Below, one piece after another: positions 53,615 through 62,040 of a stretch of DNA of 64,000 nt; within the stretch, counting starts at the first letter, position 1; every line of letters begins with the position of its first letter. The notes under the pieces are model-generated. The model saw only the letters and a list, made by a program, of their open reading frames with translations. It did no database searches and was not told the origin of the DNA. This stretch comes from JAUWKC01 sp035529895 (GTDB lineage: Bacteria; Planctomycetota; Phycisphaerae; Sedimentisphaerales; Anaerobacaceae), in assembly GCA_035529895.1 (NCBI GenBank), contig DATKVV010000005.1, positions 1 through 64,000 on the forward strand. Reading direction: 5' to 3'. Made by a program: the position numbers and the translations under genes.

Positions 53615-53754
53615 CGCGTATTGCGTTACACAAGAAATAACAAAGGCAAACAAGTGAAATAGAGCCCTGATGTTAAGTAAGAAACGTTTGGGTTTTGTTT
53701 GCTTTCAGCTTCAGGTTCCTAGTTTTTGAAATATAAGATACGGAAACGGCACTG

Positions 53755-54750
53755 ATGGGTAGACAGAAAGCTGCGATGCTGTTGATGAGTCTGGACGCCG
53801 CGACCGCAACGGAGCTGTTAAAAGGTCTGGCGCCAGAAGAGATTCAGGAGATTGCCACAGAGCTTGCACAAATTGACGCATCCGGCCAGCGCGATACCAA
53901 GGAGCAAGTAAGAGTTGTGCGAGAGTTCTGTAACTGCCTCAAGACAACTGAAAGTCAGGGATTTAACATAAAAGGTTTCATCAACGAAATGCTCATAAGT
54001 CTGGTCGGCAAAGACAAGGCAGAGCAAATTCAGGCTCAGATTAGAAAAGTGACGGCAAAAAAGGACCCGTTTATAGCCATCCGTTCAGCGAATACCGACG
54101 AGCTGGTTCTTGCGCTGGAGGGCGAACACCCGCAAACGATTGCGGTGGTGTTGTCGGAACTACCTGCGAAGAAAAGTCAGGAGGTCCTGGCGCTTTTGAG
54201 CGAAGATGTTCGGCTTAGAACGGTTTGCAGGTTGGCGAGCCAGGAACCTCTGGGAACCGGAGTGAGGGAGCGCATGGCATTAATGGTCAGCTCACGATTG
54301 GAGACTTTCAAAGGAGAGACCCTACAGGTAAGGCCGGAAAAGCGCGAGCAGGCTCTCCGCAAACTTGCCATTGTTTTAAGCGGGCTGGAACGAGAGCTGC
54401 GAGACCGACTCCTTGATGAGATAAAGAAACTCGATGAGGAAACATCGTCTACGATAAGAAAGTTGATGGTAACATGGGAAGATATCCTCTCAATAGGCGA
54501 CAGGTCTCTGCAGGAAGCACTGCGAGCTGTGGAAGCGAGCAAACTGGCGGTGGCACTTTACGGAGCAGATGAAGAAATCATCCAGAAGATACGCTCGAAC
54601 ATATCCGAGCGGCTTGCAGCCATGCTTGACGAAGAAGCTTCACTGATGCAGGAACCGCTGGAGAAGGAAATTCTTGAGGCAAGAGAAGAAGTGGTTAAGC
54701 CTCTAAGGGAGGCTAACGAGGAGAACAAGCTCAGATTTGTGCAACGGTAG
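53755..54750 (+). CDS. fliG: Flagellar motor switch protein FliG
   Basis: 331 residues with all three FliG domains: AMLLMSLDAATATELLKGLAPEEI (FliF-binding), the middle EHPQTIAVVLSELPAKKSQEVLALL, and the C-terminal torque helix WEDILSIGDRSLQEALRAVEASKLAVAL. It contacts MotA and FliM in the C ring. fliM and fliN are not in this window. Confidence 0.95.
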   Translation: MGRQKAAMLLMSLDAATATELLKGLAPEEIQEIATELAQIDASGQRDTKEQVRVVREFCNCLKTTESQGFNIKGFINEMLISLVGKDKAEQIQAQIRKVTAKKDPFIAIRSANTDELVLALEGEHPQTIAVVLSELPAKKSQEVLALLSEDVRLRTVCRLASQEPLGTGVRERMALMVSSRLETFKGETLQVRPEKREQALRKLAIVLSGLERELRDRLLDEIKKLDEETSSTIRKLMVTWEDILSIGDRSLQEALRAVEASKLAVALYGADEEIIQKIRSNISERLAAMLDEEASLMQEPLEKEILEAREEVVKPLREANEENKLRFVQR

Positions 54751-54754
54751 CAAG

Positions 54755-55306
54755 ATGGCGCGTACAGTCACAGTCCGGCTTGAAAAACCGATTGCTTTGG
54801 CAAGAATCCTTGACAAGGCCCCGGCAGAATCAACAAGAGGTTCGGTCGAAGCCGGGCAGGTCCAACTGCCGGAAGTTCAGAATGAGAAGCTGTCGCAGGT
54901 CTGTCAGGTTCTGCAAGAGGTCATAAACAAGGTAAATGATCTTCAAGAGAACGTGCTGAAGCGGCACAAAGAAGAGATTGCCAAGCTTTCAGTCGAAATA
55001 GCGAGAAAGATATTGATGCAAAAAGTCCAAGACGGGGACTACAGAATAGAATCAGTTGTCGAAGAGACACTCGAAAAAGTCCCCACGCGTCAGGATGTCG
55101 TGGTGCACTTGAACCCCGAGGACCTGGTTCAATACCAGGAGCTGCATAAAGATGACTCCAATGGTAAACTATCCGGCATCAAGTTTGTTTCAGACCCGAA
55201 TGTGGGGCGGGCGGAGTGCGTGCTCGAGACCCCCAAGGGAATAGTCGAATCGTTTATTAACGAACACCTCGAACGAATCGGTGAAGCTCTCAGAAAGGCG
55301 AATTAG
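54755..55306 (+). CDS. fliH: Flagellar export ATPase regulator FliH
   Basis: 183 residues from the ATG just after the fliG stop; a TTG at 54737 would overlap fliG. The central coiled coil (LQEVINKVNDLQENVLKRHKEEIAKLSVEIARKIL) and C-terminal VVVHLNPEDLVQYQ ... GRAECVLETPKGIVESF match FliH/YscL. It holds FliI and delivers it to the export gate. Confidence 0.88.
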   Translation: MARTVTVRLEKPIALARILDKAPAESTRGSVEAGQVQLPEVQNEKLSQVCQVLQEVINKVNDLQENVLKRHKEEIAKLSVEIARKILMQKVQDGDYRIESVVEETLEKVPTRQDVVVHLNPEDLVQYQELHKDDSNGKLSGIKFVSDPNVGRAECVLETPKGIVESFINEHLERIGEALRKAN

Positions 55307-55309
55307 TTT

Positions 55310-56665
55310 ATGGCCGGGAACGAGCTTGGCAGCTGTTTGATTGACTTTGAGAAATTCCACGCAGCCCTGCGCAAAGTGAATTTGCTGGATTGCCAAGGTT
55401 ACGTGGTGCGCGTATCGGGCTTAACAGTCGAATCCACCGGTCCAATAGTGGGCCTCGGTGATTTCTGCGGAATTCATATTCGCGACGGACGACGGGTGCT
55501 TGCGGAAGTGGTAGGTTTCCGCAACGACCATGTTATCCTGCTTCCGTTGGAGCATATAGAGGGCATATCACCCGGCGACACGGTAACCGCGCGAATCACG
55601 CCGCGATATATCACCCTTAGCGATCAAATCCTGGGACGAGTGGTGAACGGGCTGGGAGAGCCGATAGACGGTAAGGGACCATTGCCGGGGACGGATAAGA
55701 AAGCTTTGGATGCAAGTAGTCCGCCGCCTTTGAGCAGAAAGAAGATTACAAAGCCTTTGGCTCTGGGGATAAGGTCAATAGACGGATTGCTGACCTGTGG
55801 GAAAGGACAGCGAGTAGGTATTTTTTCGGGCAGCGGTGTGGGCAAGAGTGTCCTTCTCGGTGATATTGCGAATTCGAGCGAGGCGTCCGTCAACGTTGTG
55901 GCGTTGATAGGCGAGCGTGGTCGAGAGGTTCGGGAGTTTCTTGAAGAAAACCTCTGTTTTGAGGGTCTGACCCACAGCGTCGTTGTGGTAGCCACGTCGG
56001 ACTCGCCCCCTATCCAGCGGGTAAAGGCGGCATTTGTGGCTGTAACAATCGCCGAATACTTCCGGGATAAGGGCAGGGATGTTTTGTTCATGATGGACTC
56101 ACTTACGCGCTTCGCCCAGGCACAGCGCGAAATAGGCCTTGCCGCGGGCGAGCCGCCGGCGGCAAAAGGATACTGCCCGAGCGTCTTTTCACTGATGCCG
56201 AGACTGATCGAACGTCTTGGGTGTTCCCAGAGGGGCAGCATTACCGGCATTCTGACGGTCCTTGTTGAGAACGATGATCTGGCCGACCCCGTGGCTGACA
56301 GTGCCAGGAGCCTGCTGGACGGGCATATAGTGCTGTCGAGGAAACTGGGCGAGAGAGGGCATTATCCCGCCGTCGATATTCTGGCAAGTGTGAGCCGATT
56401 GATGCCGATGGTGACAACCGAAGAGCACAAGAGGGCCGCGCAGAAGCTCAAGGAGATATATGCCACTTACACCGACGCCGAAGACTTAATAAACATTGGC
56501 GCATTTTCGCCGGGCAGCAACCGGCGTATTGACGGAGCCATTACCTTGATTGGCAAGATAAACAACTTCCTTGTTCAGCCCGTTCGCCAAAGAACAACTT
56601 TTGAAGAAACTATCAAACAGCTAACCATTATCACCCGATCGTGGGATCAACTATTAGGAGTGTGA
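55310..56665 (+). CDS. fliI: Flagellum-specific ATP synthase FliI
   Basis: 451 residues of F1-beta type ATPase. Walker A GSGVGKS, Walker B region DVLFMMDSLTRFAQAQREIGLAAGEPPAAKGYCPSVF and arginine-finger region typical of FliI. It energises export-substrate unfolding with FliH and FliJ. Spacing to fliH is 3 nt. Confidence 0.96.
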   Translation: MAGNELGSCLIDFEKFHAALRKVNLLDCQGYVVRVSGLTVESTGPIVGLGDFCGIHIRDGRRVLAEVVGFRNDHVILLPLEHIEGISPGDTVTARITPRYITLSDQILGRVVNGLGEPIDGKGPLPGTDKKALDASSPPPLSRKKITKPLALGIRSIDGLLTCGKGQRVGIFSGSGVGKSVLLGDIANSSEASVNVVALIGERGREVREFLEENLCFEGLTHSVVVVATSDSPPIQRVKAAFVAVTIAEYFRDKGRDVLFMMDSLTRFAQAQREIGLAAGEPPAAKGYCPSVFSLMPRLIERLGCSQRGSITGILTVLVENDDLADPVADSARSLLDGHIVLSRKLGERGHYPAVDILASVSRLMPMVTTEEHKRAAQKLKEIYATYTDAEDLINIGAFSPGSNRRIDGAITLIGKINNFLVQPVRQRTTFEETIKQLTIITRSWDQLLGV

Positions 56666-56728
56666 CACAGCATAACATTAGATGTATCTCGAAAGCGATA
56701 CGAGATGCGAAAGATGAGACACGGTTAA

Positions 56729-57208
56729 ATGAAGCGATTTGTATGGCGGCTGCAGCGCGTTCTTGACATAAGAACGAAACAGGAGCAGATAAAGAGAGCA
56801 GAATTGCTTGCGATAACCGAAAGGCTTGCTGAGGCGCGAAGGGAACTGCTGACGCGGCAGAAGGTACTTAGAGATATAATTCTGGGTATAACAGCAAAAG
56901 ACCCTCAAAAAAGGCTGCATGAACAAGAGTTCTTTCTAAAACATGCGGCCACAAACGATGAGCAGATAAAAAACCTGCGAAAGAAAAAAGGCGAGCTGGA
57001 ATCGCAGCAACAGAAAAAAATAACTGAGGTTCTAAAAGTAAGACGGTTTAAAGAGGGTTTGGAGAAATTACGGGCCGAGACAAAAAGACGATTCATAAAA
57101 GAGCAGGAAAAACTTGAGCAAAAAGAGCTGGACGAGATTGCCGGTATTTCTTTTGTCAGAAGAAGGGATCCGATTTTGCAGTGTGGCAGCGAGAAATTAG
57201 GAGAATAG
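56729..57208 (+). CDS. fliJ: Flagellar export stalk protein FliJ
   Basis: 159 residues, almost entirely a charged coiled coil starting FVWRLQRVLDIRTKQEQIKRAELL, the usual FliJ opening. It is placed right after fliI, as in other bacteria, and links the ATPase to FlhA. Sequence conservation of FliJ is low, so position carries much of the call. Confidence 0.85.
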   Translation: MKRFVWRLQRVLDIRTKQEQIKRAELLAITERLAEARRELLTRQKVLRDIILGITAKDPQKRLHEQEFFLKHAATNDEQIKNLRKKKGELESQQQKKITEVLKVRRFKEGLEKLRAETKRRFIKEQEKLEQKELDEIAGISFVRRRDPILQCGSEKLGE

Positions 57209-57212
57209 AGCC

Positions 57213-57959
57213 GTGAGTAAGAAGTTGATAATTATGATGGCGGCGGCGGGGCTCGTAAGCTTTGGGGGGGCGTTCGTCTTCGGATGGCTGACCAAACACC
57301 CACCGGACAAAAGCATTGCCAACGCGCCGGGCCAGCCCGGCCCAACAGGCAGCATCGCTGCAGGCATAGGAACTCCAGAGCCGCCGGAGCAGCATACCGG
57401 TATCCGGTCCGCCATCGGCGCCGACGAGGACTGGATGAAAAGGTCGATGACGGAAAAGCAGCTAAAAGCCCTTGTTTATGAGGTCCGGGAGAACATACGG
57501 GAGTATAACAACAAGCTGCAGGGCCTTGAAGTGCTGGAGCACAGGGTGCAGGTGGCCCAGGATACACTAAAAAAAGACATCGAAAATCTTAATAATCTTC
57601 GGGTCGAACTGGCTTCAATGGTGGCCAGCCTCCAGAGCGAGCGCGATAAGCTGATTAACAGCAGAGTCAAGATTGCCGAGGCCGAAAAGGCCAACCTCAT
57701 GTCAATAGCAGCGGCTTACGACAAGATGGACGTAAGCAGCGCCAGCAAAATATTGACCAACATATGCGTTATGGGAGACAGCCAGGGGCAAAGAAAGGGC
57801 TATGAGGGGCGGGGCGCGGGCACAGATGACGCCGTGAAGATTCTGTATTACATGACCGAAAGGACCAAAGCCAAACTGTTAGCGGAGTTAGTCAATTCCG
57901 AGCCCAAACTCGCGGCGGTTCTGTGCCAGCGATTAAAGCACATAGTCGAGGAAAAGTAA
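57213..57959 (+). CDS. MotE-like flagellar protein
   Basis: 248 residues starting at GTG. One membrane helix (LIIMMAAAGLVSFGGAFVFGWL), a Pro/Gly-rich linker, a coiled coil (YNNKLQGLEVLEHRVQVAQDTLKKDIENLNNL), and a C-terminal MgtE-N-like helical region (SIAAAYDKMDVSSASKILTNI ... AKLLAELVNSEPKLAAVLCQRL). That plan matches MotE-type proteins encoded beside motor genes. Probably a periplasmic stator or motor stabiliser; it lies immediately before motA. Confidence 0.7.
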   Translation: MSKKLIIMMAAAGLVSFGGAFVFGWLTKHPPDKSIANAPGQPGPTGSIAAGIGTPEPPEQHTGIRSAIGADEDWMKRSMTEKQLKALVYEVRENIREYNNKLQGLEVLEHRVQVAQDTLKKDIENLNNLRVELASMVASLQSERDKLINSRVKIAEAEKANLMSIAAAYDKMDVSSASKILTNICVMGDSQGQRKGYEGRGAGTDDAVKILYYMTERTKAKLLAELVNSEPKLAAVLCQRLKHIVEEK

Positions 57960-57963
57960 AACT

Positions 57964-58734
57964 ATGGATATTGCGACGATAATAGGAACGCTTCTCGGTT
58001 TTATAGTTATTACGGCCGCCATTGTTGCCGGCGGCGGCTGGCAAATATTCATCCATCTTCCATCATTGGCGATAACGATAGGAGGGATGCTGTGCGCCAC
58101 ACTTATACACTTTTCGCTGTCACAGTTTTTGGCAATATTTACGATTGTCAAGAAAACAATTGTCACCAAGATACCGACTCAGGCAGAGCTTATCCAGAAA
58201 ATGGTCAACTACGCAGCCATTAACAGGCGCGACGGGGCATTAGCTTTGGAGCAGGAAATTCCGAAGGCTAACAACGCATTTTTCAGCAGGGGTCTGCAAA
58301 TGCTCGTGGGTGGGCAGGATTCTGAAGAGATTCGGGACCTCTTGACTCTTGAGATCCAATACCTTCAGGAGCGCCATTCACGAGGCAAGAAGATTTTGGA
58401 GTTTATGGGCTCGTCCGCCCCGGCTTTCGGCATGATAGGGACACTTATTGGTCTGATTCAAATGCTCCGAAACCTGGATTCACCGGAAAGCATCGGCGGC
58501 GGAATGGCGGTAGCTTTGATCACGACTTTTTATGGGGCATTAGCGGCCAATTTGATTTTTATCCCGTTGGCGGGCAAACTGGAGCTCTATTCCAAAGCGG
58601 AAACAACCGCGATGGAAATGATTCTGGAAGGTATCTGCGCCATTGCACAAGGAGATAATCCCACGGCTGTTCGCGAAAGAATGCAGGCGTTCGTTTCACA
58701 AAGCAGGCGTCAGGAGGTAAAGGCAAACATATAA
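57964..58734 (+). CDS. motA: Flagellar motor stator protein MotA
   Basis: 256 residues with four membrane segments. MotA family segments include IGTLLGFIVITAAIVAGGGWQIFIH, GLQMLVGGQDSEEI, APAFGMIGTLIGLIQMLRNLDSPESIGGGMAVALITTFYGALAANLIFIPLAGKL. It forms the proton or sodium channel with MotB. Its stop overlaps the motB start (TAATG). Confidence 0.95.
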   Translation: MDIATIIGTLLGFIVITAAIVAGGGWQIFIHLPSLAITIGGMLCATLIHFSLSQFLAIFTIVKKTIVTKIPTQAELIQKMVNYAAINRRDGALALEQEIPKANNAFFSRGLQMLVGGQDSEEIRDLLTLEIQYLQERHSRGKKILEFMGSSAPAFGMIGTLIGLIQMLRNLDSPESIGGGMAVALITTFYGALAANLIFIPLAGKLELYSKAETTAMEMILEGICAIAQGDNPTAVRERMQAFVSQSRRQEVKANI

Positions 58735-59435
58735 TGGGCCGGAGCAGAAAACAGGCGGAAACAGGTGGGTCTACGGGCGTTCCGGAATGGATGGTAACTT
58801 TCAGCGATTGTATGACGCTGTTATTGACGTTCTTTGTGCTCCTTTTGGCTTTCTCATCTTTCGACCAAAGTGTTATTGTGAGATTGAGGTCGATTTTCAA
58901 CGAGGCCATGCCTTCAGTTGGTTTGGGGATACACGAAAACAAAGATGCTTTTTTGCCTTCCGAGCAAGTCCAGGCGCTGGAAGAGCCTGACGAAGGCAGC
59001 GAGAAACCTGCCTTGGTAGACGGGTCAGAGAACAATCTGAAAGAAGACACAGAGCCTGTCGATTTCTACAGTCGAAAAGTGTTTTTAATCCCGTCCGAGA
59101 AGGTTTTCTGGGGTGAAGGCACGGCTATTTCGTCTGAGGGCCGTTATATCATTGGCGCCATGGCGTCACTTCTAAAGGAAGTCCCGAACCGGATAGTCGT
59201 CGGCGAGCACGGACCAAGCGAGGATGGGGGCAGCGAAAAACTCGGTCTGCCACGGGCATGGATGGTAATACAGCATCTTACAATAGAAGAGGGCGTAGAT
59301 AGGAAAAAGTTCAGCATCTCTGCGGCCCCTATAGGCGTCAAAGACGGCTTTAGAAACATTGAAAAAGGCCGCGCAGGATCGGAAGTTGACCGCGTAGTTG
59401 AGATTGTTCTATTGGAACGGAGCATCTGCAATTGA
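58734..59435 (+). CDS. motB: MotB-type stator protein 1
   Basis: 233 residues. N-terminal FSDCMTLLLTFFVLLLAFSSF contains the ion-binding Asp25. The OmpA-like C-terminal domain is divergent: GEHGPSEDGGSEKLGLPRAWMVIQHL replaces the usual GHTD...LSxxRA start, while the end VDRVVEIVLL keeps the terminal arginine pattern. It may therefore bind peptidoglycan weakly or differently. Overlaps motA and the second motB by a few bases. Confidence 0.88.
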   Translation: MGRSRKQAETGGSTGVPEWMVTFSDCMTLLLTFFVLLLAFSSFDQSVIVRLRSIFNEAMPSVGLGIHENKDAFLPSEQVQALEEPDEGSEKPALVDGSENNLKEDTEPVDFYSRKVFLIPSEKVFWGEGTAISSEGRYIIGAMASLLKEVPNRIVVGEHGPSEDGGSEKLGLPRAWMVIQHLTIEEGVDRKKFSISAAPIGVKDGFRNIEKGRAGSEVDRVVEIVLLERSICN

Positions 59436-60157
59436 GGCGTGAGCGTCGGACAGTCGAGGAAAAAGGACCCAGGGTCCCGGCGTATATTGTTACGTTTTCG
59501 GATATGACAACGCTGCTGCTGACGTTCTTTGTGGTGCTTATAAGCTTGGCCGAAGCGCAGGACAACAAACTGGCTGGCAAGGGCCGGGAATCGTTTGTAC
59601 AATCACTCAAAGGATTCGGGATCGGATTCCTTTTTGGCAAAAGTCAGATACTTGATTTCGGCAACATAAAAAGCAAATATTATATAAAAAACCCCGATAA
59701 GCGGTTCGAAGACAGAAGTATAGACGCAAAGGAGGAGGAAATTCGCCGGATTTTCAAGAAGTTGAGTCTGTCTGTCAAGAGTATCCCTTCCCAAATGACC
59801 GGGAAAAGGGCTGACTTTGCGGTAACCGATATTCATTTCGGGCCGGGGGATGCGGCCCTGAACGAGGCAGCCAAGAGGTTTTTGACCGAATTTTCACTGA
59901 ATCTGCACCAGGCCCATAATTCGAAAATGGCCGGGCTTTATGTCCTCGGTTTGGCCACAGATGCAGCTACAGCAAAGGAGCAGTGGGTGCTTTCAGCCAG
60001 GCGAGCGCAAGCCGTCGCGGAGTTTTTGCAGGAAAGTCTGGGGTTACCGTGGCCTGTGTACTCCTGGGGGGCAGGGCCGGGAGGCTATTGGGTGGAGCAA
60101 GAGGGACTGGTTTCCAAACGGTCGCAAATCTTGATTGCGATCCTGCAAAGGCAATGA
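59432..60157 (+). CDS. MotB-type stator protein 2
   Basis: 241 residues from a TTG overlapping the previous stop (TTGA). AYIVTFSDMTTLLLTFFVVLISL carries Asp24, as in MotB. The C-terminal OmpA-like domain (YVLGLATDAATAKEQWVLSARRAQAVAEFLQ) keeps a version of the peptidoglycan-binding Asp (ATD) and the LSxxRA helix. A 100-residue linker (FLFGKSQILDFGNIKSKYYI) is longer than in MotB1. Together with one MotA, it may form a mixed MotB dimer. Confidence 0.85.
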   Translation: MRRERRTVEEKGPRVPAYIVTFSDMTTLLLTFFVVLISLAEAQDNKLAGKGRESFVQSLKGFGIGFLFGKSQILDFGNIKSKYYIKNPDKRFEDRSIDAKEEEIRRIFKKLSLSVKSIPSQMTGKRADFAVTDIHFGPGDAALNEAAKRFLTEFSLNLHQAHNSKMAGLYVLGLATDAATAKEQWVLSARRAQAVAEFLQESLGLPWPVYSWGAGPGGYWVEQEGLVSKRSQILIAILQRQ

Positions 60158-60257
60158 AAAACCGGTACGAATAGGAAAAGTTGACTGCTGCAAGGTGCAG
60201 ACTGTACACAATTGTCAAGTTTTTCGACGTTGTGTTTGATTCCTGCGTAGATTTTGG

Positions 60258-60298
60258 GCCAAAATAGCTGCTGGCGAAGCATCAGTGGCTATTTTGGC
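60258..60298 (+). repeat. 11-bp perfect inverted repeat before the fliO promoter
   Basis: GCCAAAATAGC (60258-60268) and GCTATTTTGGC (60288-60298) are exact complements across 19 nt; inner bases add partial pairing. It ends 4 nt before the sigma-54 element, so it could be a terminator for the motB transcript or a binding site for an activator or repressor. Confidence 0.6.
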
Positions 60299-60301
60299 TT
60301 T

Positions 60302-60317
60302 AGGCACGCTATTTGCA
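60302..60317 (+). promoter_or_regulatory. Sigma-54 promoter before fliO
   Basis: AGGCACGCTATTTGCA fits the -24/-12 pattern: GG and GC are 10 nt apart and all positions match except T to A at the first base. Start expected near 60328, about 70 nt before fliO. It would give the export-gate genes their own transcript. Confidence 0.7.
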
Positions 60318-60394
60318 CACCAATCCAGCTAAGCAGGCTTGGCCACACACATCTGTATGTGAAGCCCAGAGTTGTGGTTGGCGCGTTTTATAGT

Positions 60395-60892
60395 GTGACG
60401 AGAAACAATAAAAAAATCGTTATGTTCCTGGCGGCGGTTGCGTTAGGCAGCGGTGCGCTGGCGGTACGCTCAACTCTGTCGACCACGACCGAATCGACCT
60501 CAGAAGAATCCAAGTTCGAAACAAGCTCTCTTTTTGCAGGCGACCCAAATCTTTTTGGGCAGAAAGACAACCTTGGTACCGGAGACCTGGTCTCAAGAAC
60601 AATGATTGCAGTCCTGGTGGTGGTTGCCCTTGGTGTATCGGCAATTTACTTTTCAAAAAAGCTGCTGCCCCGAATTACCAATCTGCCAGGCAGAGAGATT
60701 CGGATCAGCGAGACGGTACGCCTCGGGCCGCACAATACAGTGCATCTTGTTAAGATAGGTAATCAACATCTGCTCATAGGGAGCACGAATGAGAACATCA
60801 CGATGTTGGCTAATGTGACTGACGCCCTGTCCGAAACAGACCTGTCAGCAGAAGAAAGGGGCCCAATCCTGGGGAATATAGATGGCCGGTAA
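60395..60892 (+). CDS. fliO: Flagellar export-gate accessory protein FliO
   Basis: About 165 residues from a GTG at 60395; an ATG at 60422 is an alternative. Signal-like N-terminus (VMFLAAVALGSGALAV), one central membrane helix (MIAVLVVVALGVSAIYF), then the FliO core REIRISETVRLGPHNTVHLVKIGNQHLLIGSTNENITML. It assists assembly of FliP. It overlaps fliP by 11 nt. Confidence 0.82.
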   Translation: MTRNNKKIVMFLAAVALGSGALAVRSTLSTTTESTSEESKFETSSLFAGDPNLFGQKDNLGTGDLVSRTMIAVLVVVALGVSAIYFSKKLLPRITNLPGREIRISETVRLGPHNTVHLVKIGNQHLLIGSTNENITMLANVTDALSETDLSAEERGPILGNIDGR

Positions 60893-61739
60893 GTTTGCCG
60901 CAATCTCTTTTCTGACGTCCATCATTATGCTGGCCGCCGATTTGTCTTTTGGCCAAGCTAATACAGCCGCAGCAGCAGCCAAAGCCAACCCAGTTGCTTC
61001 GGGGCCGTCCACCGGCGCTTCCGGCACAAGCGTGCCGAAAAACGCGGTTCCGAGCATCAGCGACTTGATGACCGTCATCGATAAAGCAACCACAAATGAG
61101 GCCAGGAACAAAGACTGGTCGACCCCCGTTAAGCTTGTAATCATATTTACGGGCCTGGCGATTCTGCCCAGTCTTCTGGTCATGATGACCTCGTTTACGC
61201 GAATCGTTATTGTCCTGTCTTTTGTTCGTCGGGCTTTGACCACGCAGACCATACCGCCCAATATCGCAATTATGGGTTTGGCGTTGTTCTTGACGCTATA
61301 TACAATGGCCCCTACATTTTCCAAAATCAACGAGGCCAGCATACAGCCGTATCTTGCAGACACAATTGACTTCCAAACGGCAGCAAGCAAAGCTGGTGAT
61401 TACATCAAGGAGTTTATGCTCCGGCAGAGCCGAGAGGCCGATTTGGCCCTTTTCGTGCAGATGGCCAAGATAGGGCCGCCTTCCAGCCCAATGGATATAG
61501 GCCTGCATATAGTAATTCCCGCGTTCATTATAAGTGAATTTCGCACCGCGTTTGAGATAGGCTGTCTTTTGTTTATACCTTTTCTGCTGGTGGATTTGGT
61601 TATTGCAGGTGTTTTGCTCAGTGCTGGCATGATGATGCTGCCGCCAATGATGATTTCTCTGCCATTAAAGCTGATATTGTTCATTCTTGTGGACGGCTGG
61701 GGCTTGCTGGCGAAGAGCCTTAGTCTGGGTTTTAAATGA
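60882..61739 (+). CDS. fliP: Flagellar biosynthesis protein FliP
   Basis: 285 residues. Cleavable signal (FLTSIIMLAADLSFG) and an Ala-rich spacer, then the conserved core LVIIFTGLAILPSLLVMMTSFTRIVIVLSFVRRAL, SQEVDLAL-like SREADLALFVQMAK, and LLVDLVIAGVLLSAGMMMLPPMMISLPLKLILFILVDGW. Forms the FliPQR export pore. Confidence 0.96.
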   Translation: MAGKFAAISFLTSIIMLAADLSFGQANTAAAAAKANPVASGPSTGASGTSVPKNAVPSISDLMTVIDKATTNEARNKDWSTPVKLVIIFTGLAILPSLLVMMTSFTRIVIVLSFVRRALTTQTIPPNIAIMGLALFLTLYTMAPTFSKINEASIQPYLADTIDFQTAASKAGDYIKEFMLRQSREADLALFVQMAKIGPPSSPMDIGLHIVIPAFIISEFRTAFEIGCLLFIPFLLVDLVIAGVLLSAGMMMLPPMMISLPLKLILFILVDGWGLLAKSLSLGFK

Positions 61740-61767
61740 AAGCGCCGCTTTTTTCGGGAATTTGGGT

Positions 61768-62037
61768 ATGGGCAGCAGTTTTGCTCTTTACTTAGGTCGA
61801 CATACTCTCGAAACGGCATTGCTCTTATCGGCGCCGATTTTGTTGACCTGCATGGTAGTTGGAGTAGTAATCACGCTGTTTCAAGCGGTCACCTCAATAC
61901 GGGATATGACGCTGACGATAGTTCCCAAGCTTCTGGCCGTCGGTGTGGTCACATTACTTTTCGGCGGCTGGTGCTTAGAGGTAATACTCAGATTCGCAAC
62001 CGAAATGTTCGGCCATATCCAAAATATCGGGCGTTGA
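61768..62037 (+). CDS. fliQ: Flagellar biosynthesis protein FliQ
   Basis: 89 residues, the usual length. Two membrane helices: TALLLSAPILLTCMVVGVVITLFQAVTSIRDMTLTIVPKLLAVGVVTLLFGGW. The ATG at 61768 gives the normal N-terminus; upstream extension overlaps fliP and lacks homology. Subunit of the FliPQR pore. Confidence 0.95.
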   Translation: MGSSFALYLGRHTLETALLLSAPILLTCMVVGVVITLFQAVTSIRDMTLTIVPKLLAVGVVTLLFGGWCLEVILRFATEMFGHIQNIGR

Positions 62038-62040
62038 TTC

